Assembly (NCBI RefSeq): GCF_010095445.2
Contig: NZ_WFGV02000026.1
Span: forward strand, 18,376-82,375
From: Pseudomonas sp. TNT3
GTDB lineage: Bacteria; Pseudomonadota; Gammaproteobacteria; Pseudomonadales; Pseudomonadaceae
DNA length: 64,000 nt
Direction: 5' to 3'
The notes beneath the pieces are model-generated. The model was not told where the DNA came from, searched no databases, and was given only the letters and a program-made list of their open reading frames with translations. Positions 42,207-51,360 of this stretch are shown piece by piece (the first letter of the stretch is position 1; the number at the start of each line of letters is the position of its first letter). Both the position numbers and the translations under genes were made by a program.

Positions 42207-42856
42207 GCGACACAATCCCTGTAGGAGCGAGCCTGCTCGCGATGAGGCCCTGTCAGTCGCCAAGAATGTCGCCTGACACTCCGCCATCGCTAGCAGGCTA
42301 GCTCCCACAGAGATCCAGTTTGAGCAAAAAATCCACGGCCAACCGGGACCAAACTGTAGGAGTGAGCCTGCTCGCGATGAGGTCCTGTCAGTCGCCAAGA
42401 ATTTCGCCTGACACACCGCCATCGCTAGCAGGCTAGCTCCCACAGAGATCCAGTTTGAGCAAAAAATCCACGGCCAACCGGGACCAAACTGTAGGAGTGA
42501 GCCTGCTCGCGATGAGGCCCTGTCAGTCGCCAAGAATGTCGCCTGACACACCGCCATCGCTAGCAGGCTAGCTCCCACAGAGATCCAGTTTGAGCAAAAA
42601 ATCCACGGCCAACCGGGACCAAACTGTAGGAGTGAGCCTGCTCGCGAAGAGGCCATACCAGCCGCCATCAATCCCGACTGACACCCAGTGACAGCCATTT
42701 CACCCACCCATTCATCGAACCTGCTGAGCAACACCACCAAACGTGATTTAATACCCGACTTTCAAATTTCCGGGACAGGGAAGCGGTACTTTCGCGGCCA
42801 AAAGTCGCCCGCCATCCACCCCCATAACCCTTAAGTTTTCCTCACATAAGGCTGTC
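42207..42856. other. Intergenic region, 650 bases, mainly tandem repeat
   Basis: From the oxidase stop to the regulator start. About 430 bases are the 135-base tandem repeat (42219-42654). The remaining 42655-42856 is the likely promoter of the XRE-cupin gene, with no recognised box. Confidence 0.6.
42219..42654. repeat. 135-base tandem repeat, three full copies plus a partial
   Basis: The unit begins CTGTAGGAGTGAGCCTGCTCGC; units start at 42219, 42354, 42489 and 42624, exactly 135 apart, and the last is cut short at about 42654. Each carries two facing REP palindromes (GAGCCTGCTCGC and GCTAGCAGGCTAGCTCC) and a spacer. Copies differ at a handful of bases. Confidence 0.9.
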
Positions 42857-43405
42857 ATGGACACGGGCTCACGACTCAAACTAGTACGCGAAAGCTACAA
42901 ACTCTCCCAGCGCGAGCTGGCCCGGCGTAGCGGCGTCACCAATGCCACCATCTCCCTGATCGAGCAAAATCGCGTCAGTCCCTCCGTCAGTTCCCTGAAA
43001 AAACTGCTCGAAGGCATTCCCATGTCTTTGGCGGACTTCTTCACCTTCGATCAACCGCCCCGTGAACATCAATACGTGTTCCGCGCTAACGAACAGCCGG
43101 ACCTCGGTCGCCATGGCCTGCGGTTGCTACTGATCGGGGCTTCGGTGCCAAGCCGGCAGATGCGGCTTCTGCGCGAGCAATACGCACCGGGAGCGAGTTC
43201 AGGGGAAGAGCCGATCGTGCACTCGGAAGGCGAGGAGTGTGGGCTGGTTACGCGAGGCACTGTGGAGCTGACGGTTGATGGCCAGATCAGCGTGCTCAAC
43301 GCGGGCGACGGTTACTACTTCCCGACAACGCTGCCGCATCGGTTTCGCAACATCGGTCAGGACGAAGCAGAAATCATCAGCGCCAACACCCCGGCTAACT
43401 TCTAA
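42857..43405 (+). CDS. XRE-cupin regulator, PuuR/PauR-like
   Basis: A 182-residue protein with an N-terminal XRE helix-turn-helix (about 6-60: LKLVRESYKLSQRELARRSG) and a C-terminal cupin (about 105-180), the layout of PuuR and of PauR, which in Pseudomonas represses gamma-glutamylation genes unless polyamine is present. It lies at the end of the spuI-ALDH-oxidase run, separated by the tandem repeat, so it is probably the locus regulator. Its targets would be the divergent spuA/spuI promoter and its own. Confidence 0.88.
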   Translation: MDTGSRLKLVRESYKLSQRELARRSGVTNATISLIEQNRVSPSVSSLKKLLEGIPMSLADFFTFDQPPREHQYVFRANEQPDLGRHGLRLLLIGASVPSRQMRLLREQYAPGASSGEEPIVHSEGEECGLVTRGTVELTVDGQISVLNAGDGYYFPTTLPHRFRNIGQDEAEIISANTPANF

Positions 43406-43807
43406 TCTCAGTATCCCCCCTGTAGCAGCTGGCGAAGCCTGCGTCCGGCTGCGAAGCAGTCGTAAACCCACGCCACACGGTTCGTCTGATACGCAACGTC
43501 CGCGTTTTATGACCGCAGCGGTCGAGAGCGACCCCGGAGCCAATCCAGGCGTCGCCGCTGCGACAGATTTGCGAGTTATTGATCAATTCGGCGGGATTTG
43601 GGCGACTTCGCCGCCCAGCTGGAGCAAGTTCCTTCTCCACAATGAGTAGTTTTCTACAAGATTTCAGAACGGAAAATTAGAAGAACTCAGCCTACGACCG
43701 CCCCCATATCAAGTATTGGGCCGCCAGAAACAACAAAGCCCCGACAATTCGGGGCTTTGTTTTATGAAGATTTTGAAATCCTGGTACTAAGGCCAGTCCG
43801 TCCTGCG
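43406..43807. other. Intergenic region, 402 bases
   Basis: Between the regulator gene and the convergent small membrane gene. It holds a terminator at 43732-43764 and, at about 43417-43565, one half of a Pseudomonas repeat (TGTAGCAGCTGGCGAAGCCTG onward) whose partner arm is not present. No gene was seen. Confidence 0.5.
43732..43764 (+). terminator. Intrinsic terminator
   Basis: AACAAAGCCCCGA and its complement form a 13-base stem with a CAAT loop, followed by TTT. It can stop transcription from the regulator gene and, by its A-flank, from the opposite strand also. Confidence 0.8.
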
Positions 43808-44026
43808 CTACTGCCTGGCCTGCGGCGAATGCGGATTCTGAGCCGTGTGCTTCGGCCCTGCCAGCGCCCACGCCACAAGTCCAAACAGCGGTACAAACAC
43901 GATCACCACTATCCATACCAGCTTGTTGCTCGATTTCCCCTCGGCTTTACGCACCCGATTAATCGCCCACAACTCGACCAGCACAAGAATTGCCGCGAGT
44001 ACGATCCAGATCGTTTCGATTTGCAT
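43808..44026 (-). CDS. Small PLDc_N-domain membrane protein
   Basis: 72 residues from ATG 44026, with GGAGG six bases before it. Two membrane helices (WIVLAAILVLVELWAINRV and LVWIVVIVFVPLFGLVAWAL) joined by a basic loop RKAEGKSSNK; this is the N-terminal membrane domain of phospholipase D/cardiolipin synthase-type proteins found alone, with no catalytic HKD part. Function unknown. The following VOC gene is on the same strand. Confidence 0.82.
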   Translation of the reverse strand: MQIETIWIVLAAILVLVELWAINRVRKAEGKSSNKLVWIVVIVFVPLFGLVAWALAGPKHTAQNPHSPQARQ

Positions 44027-44076
44027 TAGCCACCTCCTGATAGTCCTTTCGTTAGGTGGGCAACGGCGTGCGGGGT

Positions 44077-44466
44077 TCATTTTATCGGTGTGCAAAGTTC
44101 CACTAGCGTGCCATCCGGGCATCGGACGTAGGACACGGTTTGACCCCAGGGCTTGACCAGCGGGGCGGCTATTTCCGTGGCGCCGACACTCAGCGCTTTG
44201 GCGTGAGCGGTGGTGACGTCTTCGGTGACAAGGCCGACTTCCATGCCCAGCGGCATGATCGAGCTGTGGGCCGCGACGTGGCCGCCGCTGAAGTTCATGG
44301 CGGCGAGCTCATCGGCGGCGAAGGCCAGGGCGGTTTCACCGGTTTCGAGTTCGCCGTAGGTGTTGGATTCGTGGAGAAAGCGCGTGGTGAGGCCGAATGC
44401 GGTTTCGAAGAATTGCAGCGAGGCGGGAACGTCGGAGACGTAGATGATCAGGTAGCCGAATTTCAT
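44077..44466 (-). CDS. VOC-family (glyoxalase/bleomycin-resistance) protein
   Basis: 129 residues from ATG 44466. The fold appears as two beta-alpha-beta-beta-beta units: FGYLIIYVSDVPASLQFFETAFG in the first, and the second with RCPDGTLVELCTP at the end. The first ligand position has Tyr in place of the His found in metal-binding glyoxalases, so it may bind metal differently or only a substrate. Function unknown; antibiotic binding and dioxygenase-like roles occur in this family. Confidence 0.85.
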   Translation of the reverse strand: MKFGYLIIYVSDVPASLQFFETAFGLTTRFLHESNTYGELETGETALAFAADELAAMNFSGGHVAAHSSIMPLGMEVGLVTEDVTTAHAKALSVGATEIAAPLVKPWGQTVSYVRCPDGTLVELCTPIK

Positions 44467-44665
44467 GGACGAACATTCCTTGTTGAGAAATTGGGGCATG
44501 AATGTAGCAGATTGCATCGAAAGTCTGGTTTCCAGGAAATGCCTTACAGTTCGGATCTGAAGCGGGATGGGAACGGTCTGATTCAAGTTCGCTCGCGAGG
44601 CTGTGCCATTCAGCATCCATGCTAACTGTCAGTGCCTCACCCCGAGCAAACCCACCACCTTGAAC

Positions 44666-45988
44666 CTACCGAACTCCCGCCCCCGCCATCGATTCCGGCA
44701 CCCATTGCGCCGTCGACAGCGGCTCGATATACCGAATCCCGCCATGCGGACCAACCACGCCATTGATGTTGTAGCTGCCGCGCGACAGGTCGTACGTCAT
44801 GAAAGGGGTAGCGTCCGGGACTTGCTGGTCATAGCTCTGGCTGAGGAACGCGAAGGAGCCACGGTAAAGCTGGCCACTTGCGTCGTACTGATCGGACGCC
44901 AGCGCGGCCCAGCTGTCTTCATCCAGGTAAAAACGGCGTTTCTGGTAGATGTGTTTTGAACCCGACTTGAGGTTGCCCTCGACCACATAAACACGGTGTT
45001 TTTCCCAGCGCACGAAATCCGGTGAGATGTAATTGGGCGTGGTCAGCGACTTGGCATCCCGCGCGTAGGTCAGCTTGTAGGTGTTGTAGGGCACGATCAT
45101 TTCCTGCTTGCCCACCAGCGTCCAGTCATACAGCTCCAGCGCGCGGGCGGTGCCGGGGTTGGGTGTGTCGTAGGCCAGGACCGAAATCTGTTTGACGCGG
45201 CGCTGGGCCGGCATGTATTGCCAGGCGCGGCCGGGAAAGTGCAGCGGGTTGGTGGCGTTCTTGAGCATGATCGACTCGCCAGCGCGCCGCGCAGGTCCGG
45301 TATAGGACAGTTTCATCTGATGGTAGATGTCGGAGTTGTTGAAGGGCTTCGACAGGTGTTCGTAAATCGGGAAGGAAATGAAGGCCTCGCCGGTGATCGC
45401 CAGGCTTGCCACGCCGGCCGAGTCGACGTTCCAGGAATCGTACTTGGAATGGATGTTCACGCCCTGGTAGCGCAGCAAAAAATTCCACATCGCCTCGGCG
45501 CCCGATTTCGGGATGGGAAACGGCACGCCGGGCAATACGTTGTCGATGGCTAACCCGCCTTCAAGGGATTTGGCGTCGATGGCATTGCGGCGGCTGTTGT
45601 TGAGCACTTTCTGGGGCAGCGCTGCAGTCCTGTGGGTCGGGTATACGTCGATGCGGTAACCGGGGAAGCGCTTGGCCAGCGCCACCGTGGTGGCTGATAG
45701 CAGGTCTTTATACTGATCGACGTTCCTGCCATTGATCACCAACAGCGGCTTTTCGTTGGCGTAAGGATCCGGGCGCATGCTGTCGCCGGCCTTGAAACTG
45801 GCGGGGGCAGTGGTCAAGCCACCGCTGTATGGCGGAATGGAGCCGTCGGCGTTACCGGCTTTCTCAGCGCCCACCAACGTGAGGTTGGTGCCCAGTTGTG
45901 CGGCTTCCTGACTCGATACGGAGGCTTGGGTATCGATGGCAAGCGTCATAAACATTGACGCCGCGAGAAGACTTTTCACGAATTTCAT
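44666..45988 (-). CDS. DUF1329 family exported protein
   Basis: 440 residues from ATG 45988. The signal peptide MKFVKSLLAASMFMTLAID is followed by the family start SVSSQEAAQLGTNLTLVGAE and a large beta-rich region ending in YIEPLSTAQWVP. DUF1329 proteins are periplasmic, LolB-like in fold, and are usually found beside DUF1302 and RND-type genes for export of large hydrophobic substrates; none of those is next to it here. It looks like a lone copy. Function unknown. Confidence 0.85.
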   Translation of the reverse strand: MKFVKSLLAASMFMTLAIDTQASVSSQEAAQLGTNLTLVGAEKAGNADGSIPPYSGGLTTAPASFKAGDSMRPDPYANEKPLLVINGRNVDQYKDLLSATTVALAKRFPGYRIDVYPTHRTAALPQKVLNNSRRNAIDAKSLEGGLAIDNVLPGVPFPIPKSGAEAMWNFLLRYQGVNIHSKYDSWNVDSAGVASLAITGEAFISFPIYEHLSKPFNNSDIYHQMKLSYTGPARRAGESIMLKNATNPLHFPGRAWQYMPAQRRVKQISVLAYDTPNPGTARALELYDWTLVGKQEMIVPYNTYKLTYARDAKSLTTPNYISPDFVRWEKHRVYVVEGNLKSGSKHIYQKRRFYLDEDSWAALASDQYDASGQLYRGSFAFLSQSYDQQVPDATPFMTYDLSRGSYNINGVVGPHGGIRYIEPLSTAQWVPESMAGAGVR

Positions 45989-46450
45989 ATTGTTATTCTC
46001 TTGCTTGGGCACTCGCAGACGCGTCACTCGGGAGCAGCAGACGCGTTCGTCGGTTCAAGTGCGGCTGGCTGAATCGCCAGAAGCTTTTTTTAGTACTGAC
46101 ATTAAAGAGCCCACGAATCATGGGTGCTTTTCTTTTGACGACAGGCGCTTCACTTTTGATGACAGAGCATCCTGGCCCCGGACCCACGCGGGACCAGAAA
46201 CGGTGAAGCCTCAAGCTTGGCGAATAACGTGCAAATTCACCTCAGCACTAAAGTGACTTGTCACGGTCAATAATTCCCGCACATCGTCAGCGGTCCTCCG
46301 ACCGGGAGCCGACCGGTTCTACTTCGATGGTTTGATCAAGGAAAGTGAAAGGATGCTTGCCGCAATGTAACTAGCCACTGCCTCATTGAGTCTCCGTAAA
46401 TCGAGACTCTCCGCACGTTTTTCCTCTATTCAATACAAAGAATTTAAAGC
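45989..46450. other. Intergenic region, 462 bases
   Basis: Between divergent DUF1329 and nuclease genes, so it must carry two promoters; none was confidently seen. A hairpin lies at 46106-46133: AAAG-A-GCCCA and TGGG-TG-CTTT around CGAATCA, followed by TTCTTTT. It is like an intrinsic terminator on the plus strand, yet no plus-strand gene ends nearby. Confidence 0.5.
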
Positions 46451-47323
46451 ATGAACCTTCGCAAAATTGCAGTAGGGCTGTCGGCCCTTGTTTTGCTCTC
46501 GAACGGCGCGCAAGCCCGCAGCCTGTTTGATCTCCTTAAACCGCCCGCCGAGCACCAGCAACACACATCCCGTTCGGGTTCGATCAACCAGAACGCGGCG
46601 TTGGACCTCTATTCAAACAAACAGAAACAGGCCTCCTTTGATGGCTGTGCAGACCTGTTTCCGGCGGCGAAACCGATCAATCTCGCCACTGTGCCTGCAA
46701 CCATGAAACCCCTGGCCCTGTGTTCCGACAACTTCGCGGTGCTGTACTCGCAAACCAGCAAGACGCCAATGGTCGTTGTCGAACGCCTCAATTCAGCCCT
46801 GTTGCAGGACGCCAAAGGTGAGGAACGCACCAACCAGTTCTACCCGGACCCGCGTATCCCCAAGAGTGGGCGGGCAGAGTTGAGCGACTATCGCAGCCAG
46901 CACCCGGCCGTGGACCGTGGGCATCAATCGCCGGCGGCCGATGCACCGAGCCCTAATGCCATGGCTCAATCCTTCGCGCTGTCGAACATGGTGCCGCAGG
47001 ACCCGACCAACAATCGGAAGATCTGGAGCAAAGTCGAATCGGACGTCAGAAAGTTTGCGAAGCGCGCCGATGGCAATGTGTTTGTCTTTACCGGCCCGTT
47101 GTTTGACCAAGGCCACACCACCATCGGCAACAACAAGGTCTGGGTCCCGACTCGCCTGTTCAAGCTGGTTTACGACGCATCGTCCAAACGCGCCTGGGCC
47201 TACGTGTTACCGAACGCTGAAACCCGTATCGAAAAGCCGATGGACTACGACACTTTCGTGAAGAGTACCGGGCTCAAATTGCTGGGCAATCTGCCAGTGA
47301 CAGGTTCCGTCGGACGCACTTGA
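46451..47323 (+). CDS. Secreted DNA/RNA non-specific endonuclease
   Basis: A 290-residue NucA/Serratia-type nuclease with a signal peptide (about 1-22, cut after AQA). The catalytic DRGH is at 155-158 (H158 the base), followed by the conserved segment FALSNMVPQDPTNNRKIW that supplies the metal ligand Asn and binds the substrate. It degrades single- and double-stranded DNA and RNA outside the cytoplasm, probably for nutrient gain. No immunity gene is adjacent, as expected of an exported, disulfide-free enzyme that folds outside. Confidence 0.9.
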   Translation: MNLRKIAVGLSALVLLSNGAQARSLFDLLKPPAEHQQHTSRSGSINQNAALDLYSNKQKQASFDGCADLFPAAKPINLATVPATMKPLALCSDNFAVLYSQTSKTPMVVVERLNSALLQDAKGEERTNQFYPDPRIPKSGRAELSDYRSQHPAVDRGHQSPAADAPSPNAMAQSFALSNMVPQDPTNNRKIWSKVESDVRKFAKRADGNVFVFTGPLFDQGHTTIGNNKVWVPTRLFKLVYDASSKRAWAYVLPNAETRIEKPMDYDTFVKSTGLKLLGNLPVTGSVGRT

Positions 47324-47418
47324 TGGCTTGACGGGTGACACGCCCAGTTTGAAAACAAAAAAAACCACATCATCGAGCGTAATGCTGTTCATTTAAGAAA
47401 TTTTGAACTGAATGCAAA

Positions 47419-47529
47419 CCTGTGGCGAGGGAGTTTACTCCCGCTGGGGCGCGAAGCGGCCCCATGCTTTGATATGAAAAGCAGGGGGCTGCTGCGCAAC
47501 CCAGCGGGAGTAAACTCCCTCGCCACAGG
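47419..47529. repeat. Palindromic repeat element, family A, copy 3
   Basis: CCTGTGGCGAGGGAGTTTAC at the left and GTAAACTCCCTCGCCACAGG at the right are exact complements; the middle also contains CCCGCTGGG/CCCAGCGGG pairs. It lies between the convergent nuclease and permease genes. Confidence 0.8.
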
Positions 47530-47576
47530 TAGGGTGTCGCGGTGGTTTTTTTGCGTCGGAAACGACGAACGCTCCC

Positions 47577-48992
47577 TTACACAGCGTTAGCCAGTTTCCC
47601 GCTCGACAGGCGACGTTTGTACGCCGTGTCGCGGTTTGCCAACCAATAGTAGAGCGGCGAAGTGATCAACAAACCCACCAACCAGGACAAGTCAGCCCCG
47701 TTGATGTGCTCCGAAATCGGCCCCACATACAGCGGCGTATTCATGAATGGAATCTGCACCACAATCCCGATCGCATACGCCAACAGCGCCTGGGGGTTGT
47801 ATCGGCCATAGATTCCGCCATCGACCTGAAAGATCGAGTTGATGTCGTACTTGCCTTTGTGAATCGCGTAGAAGTCGATCAGGTTGATCGCGGTCCACGG
47901 CACCAGGACCACAAGCAATACCAGCACCATGTCGACGAAGTGGCCGATGAAATCCGCCGAGGCACCGACAGCGGCGAAGCAGCAGCCGGCGAGGACGATG
48001 ATCGAGATGACGGCGCGGCTTTTGGCCGTGGGGATCCAGCGGTAGGCGAAGGTTTGCACCAGGGTGATCAGCGACAGCACGGCGCCGTAGAGGTTAAGGG
48101 CGTTGTGGCTGATGACGCTGAGCAGGAACAGCACCAGCATCAACGGGCCGATGGAACCGGTCGCGAGTTTGACGGCGTCCATGGTGTCCATGCCGACTGG
48201 CGTTGCGAGGACCGCGACGGCGCCGAAGATGAACGAGAGGCTGGAGCCGAGCACGGTGCCCAGGTACGTGGTCCAGAAGGTCGAGGCCACCGGTACATCC
48301 GCCGGCAGGTAGCGCGAGTAGTCGCTGACATAGGGCGCGAAGGCGATCTGCCAGAGCGCGGCGAGGGATACGGTGGCCAGCCAGCCTGAGATGTTGAAGC
48401 CGCCACGGGTGAGGAAATCGGCGGTCTGCACGTGGGTAAAAATGTAGCCAAAACCCAGCACGATGCCGGCGCCAAGTACCCAGGTACCGATGCGGTTGAG
48501 CACGTGGATGAAGCGGTAGCCGATGATGCCGATGATGCCCGATCCCACGGCGCCGATGACGATGCCCACCGGTACCGGAATGGTATCGACCACACCGTGC
48601 AGGGACTTGCCGGCAAGGACGATGTTGGACGCGAAGAAGCCGATGTACATGATGCCGGCGATCAGCACCACCAGCAGCGCGCCGAGTGAGCCGAACTGCG
48701 CACGGCTCTGGATCATTTGCGGGATGCCCATCTGCGGGCCTTGGGCCGAGTGCAGCGCCATCAGCACTCCGCCGACCAGGTGACCCACGAGGATAGCGAC
48801 GATGCCCCACACCAGGTTCAGGTGGAACAGCTGCACGCCGAGGGCGCCGGTGACGATGGGCAGCGGGGCGATGTTGCCGCCGAACCAGAGGGTGAACAGG
48901 TCCCTTGTCTTTCCATGGCGATCTTCGGGCGGCACGTAGCCTATCGTGTGTTTTTCGATGAGCGGGGCGGACGTTGTTGCGGAGGTGACCAT
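47577..48992 (-). CDS. NCS1-family cytosine/purine permease
   Basis: 471 residues from ATG 48992, with GGAG six bases before it. Twelve membrane helices and the conserved WFGGNIAPLPIVTGALG start and PWTAINLIDFYAIHKG loop mark the NCS1 (CodB/Fur) family, which brings in cytosine, purines, hydantoins or similar by sodium or proton symport. It is downstream of argE-like, DUF1028, RidA and monooxygenase genes on the same strand and may import their substrate. Confidence 0.9.
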   Translation of the reverse strand: MVTSATTSAPLIEKHTIGYVPPEDRHGKTRDLFTLWFGGNIAPLPIVTGALGVQLFHLNLVWGIVAILVGHLVGGVLMALHSAQGPQMGIPQMIQSRAQFGSLGALLVVLIAGIMYIGFFASNIVLAGKSLHGVVDTIPVPVGIVIGAVGSGIIGIIGYRFIHVLNRIGTWVLGAGIVLGFGYIFTHVQTADFLTRGGFNISGWLATVSLAALWQIAFAPYVSDYSRYLPADVPVASTFWTTYLGTVLGSSLSFIFGAVAVLATPVGMDTMDAVKLATGSIGPLMLVLFLLSVISHNALNLYGAVLSLITLVQTFAYRWIPTAKSRAVISIIVLAGCCFAAVGASADFIGHFVDMVLVLLVVLVPWTAINLIDFYAIHKGKYDINSIFQVDGGIYGRYNPQALLAYAIGIVVQIPFMNTPLYVGPISEHINGADLSWLVGLLITSPLYYWLANRDTAYKRRLSSGKLANAV

Positions 48993-49373
48993 GACGAACT
49001 CCAAGGCAATGTGAGTACGTTTTCGTACTTCGGTGAGCGCCGCGCGAACGACGCTTTTCTTGTTGGAGTGATGATGTGCGGTGGTGGAGGAGAGATAAAT
49101 TAGTAAGTTTGTTGCTACAGACGTTAAAAAAAGTATGCCCGTGGATCAGGTGGGTCCGGTATTTTTCAGCGGGATCACACGACTGCGAAATCCCTGAATT
49201 TGATCCCCTTTTTTGCGAGCACCGCAGTGCCCTGTAGGAGCTGTCGAGTGAAACGAGGCTGCGATCTTTTGATGTTGTTTTTAAAGAGCAAGATCAAAAG
49301 ATCGCAGTCTCGTTTCACTCGACAGCTCCTACACAGCTCCTACACAGCTCCTACAGGGAATGGTGTTGATCAA
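48993..49373. other. Intergenic region, 381 bases
   Basis: Contains the palindromic repeat at 49231-49357. The part from 48993 to 49230 is presumably the permease promoter; no box was confidently assigned. Confidence 0.5.
49231..49357. repeat. Palindromic repeat element with triplicated 11-base end
   Basis: CCTGTAGGAGCTGTCGAGTG at the left and CACTCGACAGCTCCTAC at the right are inverted arms around GCGATCTTTTGAT / ATCAAAAGATCGC. The last 11 bases of the right arm (ACAGCTCCTAC) are repeated three times in a row (49322-49354). Confidence 0.85.
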
Positions 49374-50525
49374 TCAGTTGCTGATCGATCGCAGCATCCG
49401 TTGCAGCAGCGCGTCGCAGCCATTCAATTGTTCAAGGCTGACAAACTCGTCCGGTTTATGTCCCTGATCCATGCTGCCTGGGCCGCAGACGACGGTGGGT
49501 ATGCCTGCCGCGTCGAATAGACCGCCCTCTGTCCCGAACGCCACGGTGCCGAACTCTCGGGAACCGGAGAACGCCGCAATCAACTCAGCCGCTTCACTGT
49601 GCGCATCAGTTGCCAAGCCGGGATAGGCCGACAACTCGCTGAAACGTATGTCGCTCTGCTCACTCACCGCGCGCATGCGAGGCAGCACTTGCTGCTCGGC
49701 AAAGGCCTGCAATTGCTGCGCAACTTCGCTGGGATCATGGGAGGGCAGGGTGCGAATTTCAAAGTCGAATCGGCAATCGGCGGGCACGATGTTCAGCGCC
49801 TTCCCGCCGGAAATGACACCGGTCTGCACCGTACTGAAAGGCGGATCGAAACGAACGTCGTGATGCTCGGGCGCCTTGAGGCGATGGCCAATCCGGCCCA
49901 GTTCACTGATCAACTCAGCGGCGTATTCAATCGCATTGACCCCGAGCGGCGCATACGCGGAATGACAGGCCTCGCCATGAACATCGCAGCGCATCGCGAG
50001 CTTGCCTTTGTGGCCCAGCACCGGCTTCAGCTCGGTCGGCTCACCGATGATGCAGAGCATCGGTTTGACCGGGCGCTTTGCCAATTCCGACAGCAGCGAT
50101 CGAACGCCCAGGCAACCCACTTCTTCATCGTACGACAGCGCAATGTGCACCGGCTTTTTCAGGTCGGCCCGCACCAGCGATGGCACCAGGGCGAGCACGC
50201 AGGCGATATAGCCTTTCATATCCGCCGTGCCACGCCCGTACAACTTGCCGTCACGCTCGGTCAGCTCGAAGGGCGCCAGGGTCCACGGCTGGTCATCGAC
50301 CGGCACCACATCGGTGTGCCCGGACAAGACAATGCCCGGCCGTTGCGCGGGGCCGATGGTCGCGAACAGATTGGCCTTGCTGCGCTGTTCGTTGTAGATC
50401 AGTTCACAGGGCACATCGAAACCCGCGAGGTAATCGCGCACGAATTCGATCAGGTGCAGGTTTGATTCACGGCTGGTGGTATCGAACCCCACCAGGGTCT
50501 TCAGCAAGTCGAGGCTGGTGCTCAT
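49374..50525 (-). CDS. argE: Acetylornithine deacetylase-type M20 peptidase
   Basis: A 383-residue zinc hydrolase. The metal motif GHTDVVPVD (near residue 70), the bridging acid and catalytic EE in YDEEVGCLGV (near 132), and PGSMDQGHKPDEFV with the last metal His near the C terminus are all those of ArgE/DapE enzymes. It removes an acetyl or other acyl group from an amino acid nitrogen. Its start overlaps the DUF1028 stop (ATGA). Given its neighbours the substrate may be another N-acyl compound rather than acetylornithine, so the name is by homology only. Confidence 0.85.
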   Translation of the reverse strand: MSTSLDLLKTLVGFDTTSRESNLHLIEFVRDYLAGFDVPCELIYNEQRSKANLFATIGPAQRPGIVLSGHTDVVPVDDQPWTLAPFELTERDGKLYGRGTADMKGYIACVLALVPSLVRADLKKPVHIALSYDEEVGCLGVRSLLSELAKRPVKPMLCIIGEPTELKPVLGHKGKLAMRCDVHGEACHSAYAPLGVNAIEYAAELISELGRIGHRLKAPEHHDVRFDPPFSTVQTGVISGGKALNIVPADCRFDFEIRTLPSHDPSEVAQQLQAFAEQQVLPRMRAVSEQSDIRFSELSAYPGLATDAHSEAAELIAAFSGSREFGTVAFGTEGGLFDAAGIPTVVCGPGSMDQGHKPDEFVSLEQLNGCDALLQRMLRSISN

Positions 50526-51199
50526 CGATTGTCTCCGGCGACTCCGTAGCCTGGGGATTTGTCGGGCGCGAGGGCGCGGTCGATGTAGTCCTGTACCTGT
50601 GGGCGATAGGCGTCCCAGAGTTTTTCCAGCTCGGCGATCGGGTTTTCATCAGCCCAGTCGACCCGAAGGTTGATGATCGGCCACGTCAGCTCACCGACCA
50701 CTACCATCGCGGCGGAGTGCACCGGTCCGGCTTCACCGCCTGCTGCAATAGCGGCTTTCATGGCGGCGAGCAAGCGGTCGGCCAGTTGACCTTCGCCCTG
50801 TTCGAACGCATTGACCATTGCTTCGATGACGGCGCGGTCCGCGAGCATGTTTCCCGCCGCGACACATTGCTCACCGGATACGGCATTGTGATTACCCAGG
50901 GTCTCGCTGCCGCTGAAATGCGCGGTGCGGCCGAGATGATCGATGGCGGTGATCTGTCGGTACTGGCTGTAACCGTTGCGCGTCAGCACCTTGTCCAACG
51001 CCTCGGCAGGTGCCAGGCCTTGTTCCATCAGGGCGAGGGTTTCCGGGCCGAGGGAGGGCAGGGTGATGTTCTGCGTCGAGACCGCGCCGACACCGGGCAG
51101 CAGCCACGGGCAGCGGGCACCGACGGCGATGCTGGAGGAACTGATGGCGATGCCGAACTGGCCGGTTTCGGGGCAACGGGCGGCGATGGAGAAGGTCAT
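50522..51199 (-). CDS. DUF1028 family protein (Ntn-hydrolase-like)
   Basis: A 225-residue protein starting MTFSIAARCPETGQFGIAIS; the strand SSSSIAVGARCPWLLPGVGAV is the family core, and the GGEAGPVHSAAMVV stretch lies near the middle. DUF1028 proteins share the Ntn-hydrolase fold and are often found with RidA, amidohydrolase or peptidase genes. The reaction is unknown. It overlaps the argE-like gene by four bases. Confidence 0.85.
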   Translation of the reverse strand: MTFSIAARCPETGQFGIAISSSSIAVGARCPWLLPGVGAVSTQNITLPSLGPETLALMEQGLAPAEALDKVLTRNGYSQYRQITAIDHLGRTAHFSGSETLGNHNAVSGEQCVAAGNMLADRAVIEAMVNAFEQGEGQLADRLLAAMKAAIAAGGEAGPVHSAAMVVVGELTWPIINLRVDWADENPIAELEKLWDAYRPQVQDYIDRALAPDKSPGYGVAGDNR

Positions 51200-51247
51200 G
51201 GTTTGATTCCTTGGTTAGCCTTGACGGGTGCGTGTCTGAAAGGGCGC

Positions 51248-51343
51248 CATCGCGGGCAAGCCCGCTCCCACAGGGATTGGCAGCGGCCACAAAATGTGTG
51301 CACGACGACTTGCCCTGTGGGAGCGAGCTTGCTCGCGATACCG
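51248..51343. repeat. REP-type inverted pair
   Basis: ATCGCGGGCAAGCCCGCTCCC and the inverse GGGAGCGAGCTTGCTCGCGAT about 50 bases apart, between the RidA and DUF1028 genes. Confidence 0.8.
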
Positions 51344-51360
51344 CAACTCGGTCCTCCCGA

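Noticed and set aside
42219..42654. CRISPR array
   Set aside because: Repeats are 135 bases, contiguous and carry no unique spacers; each holds REP palindromes. No cas gene is near.
42105..42740. Minus-strand open frame of 211 codons across the tandem repeat
   Set aside because: The frame is open because the 135-base unit is a multiple of three; the predicted protein is merely a repeated REP translation.
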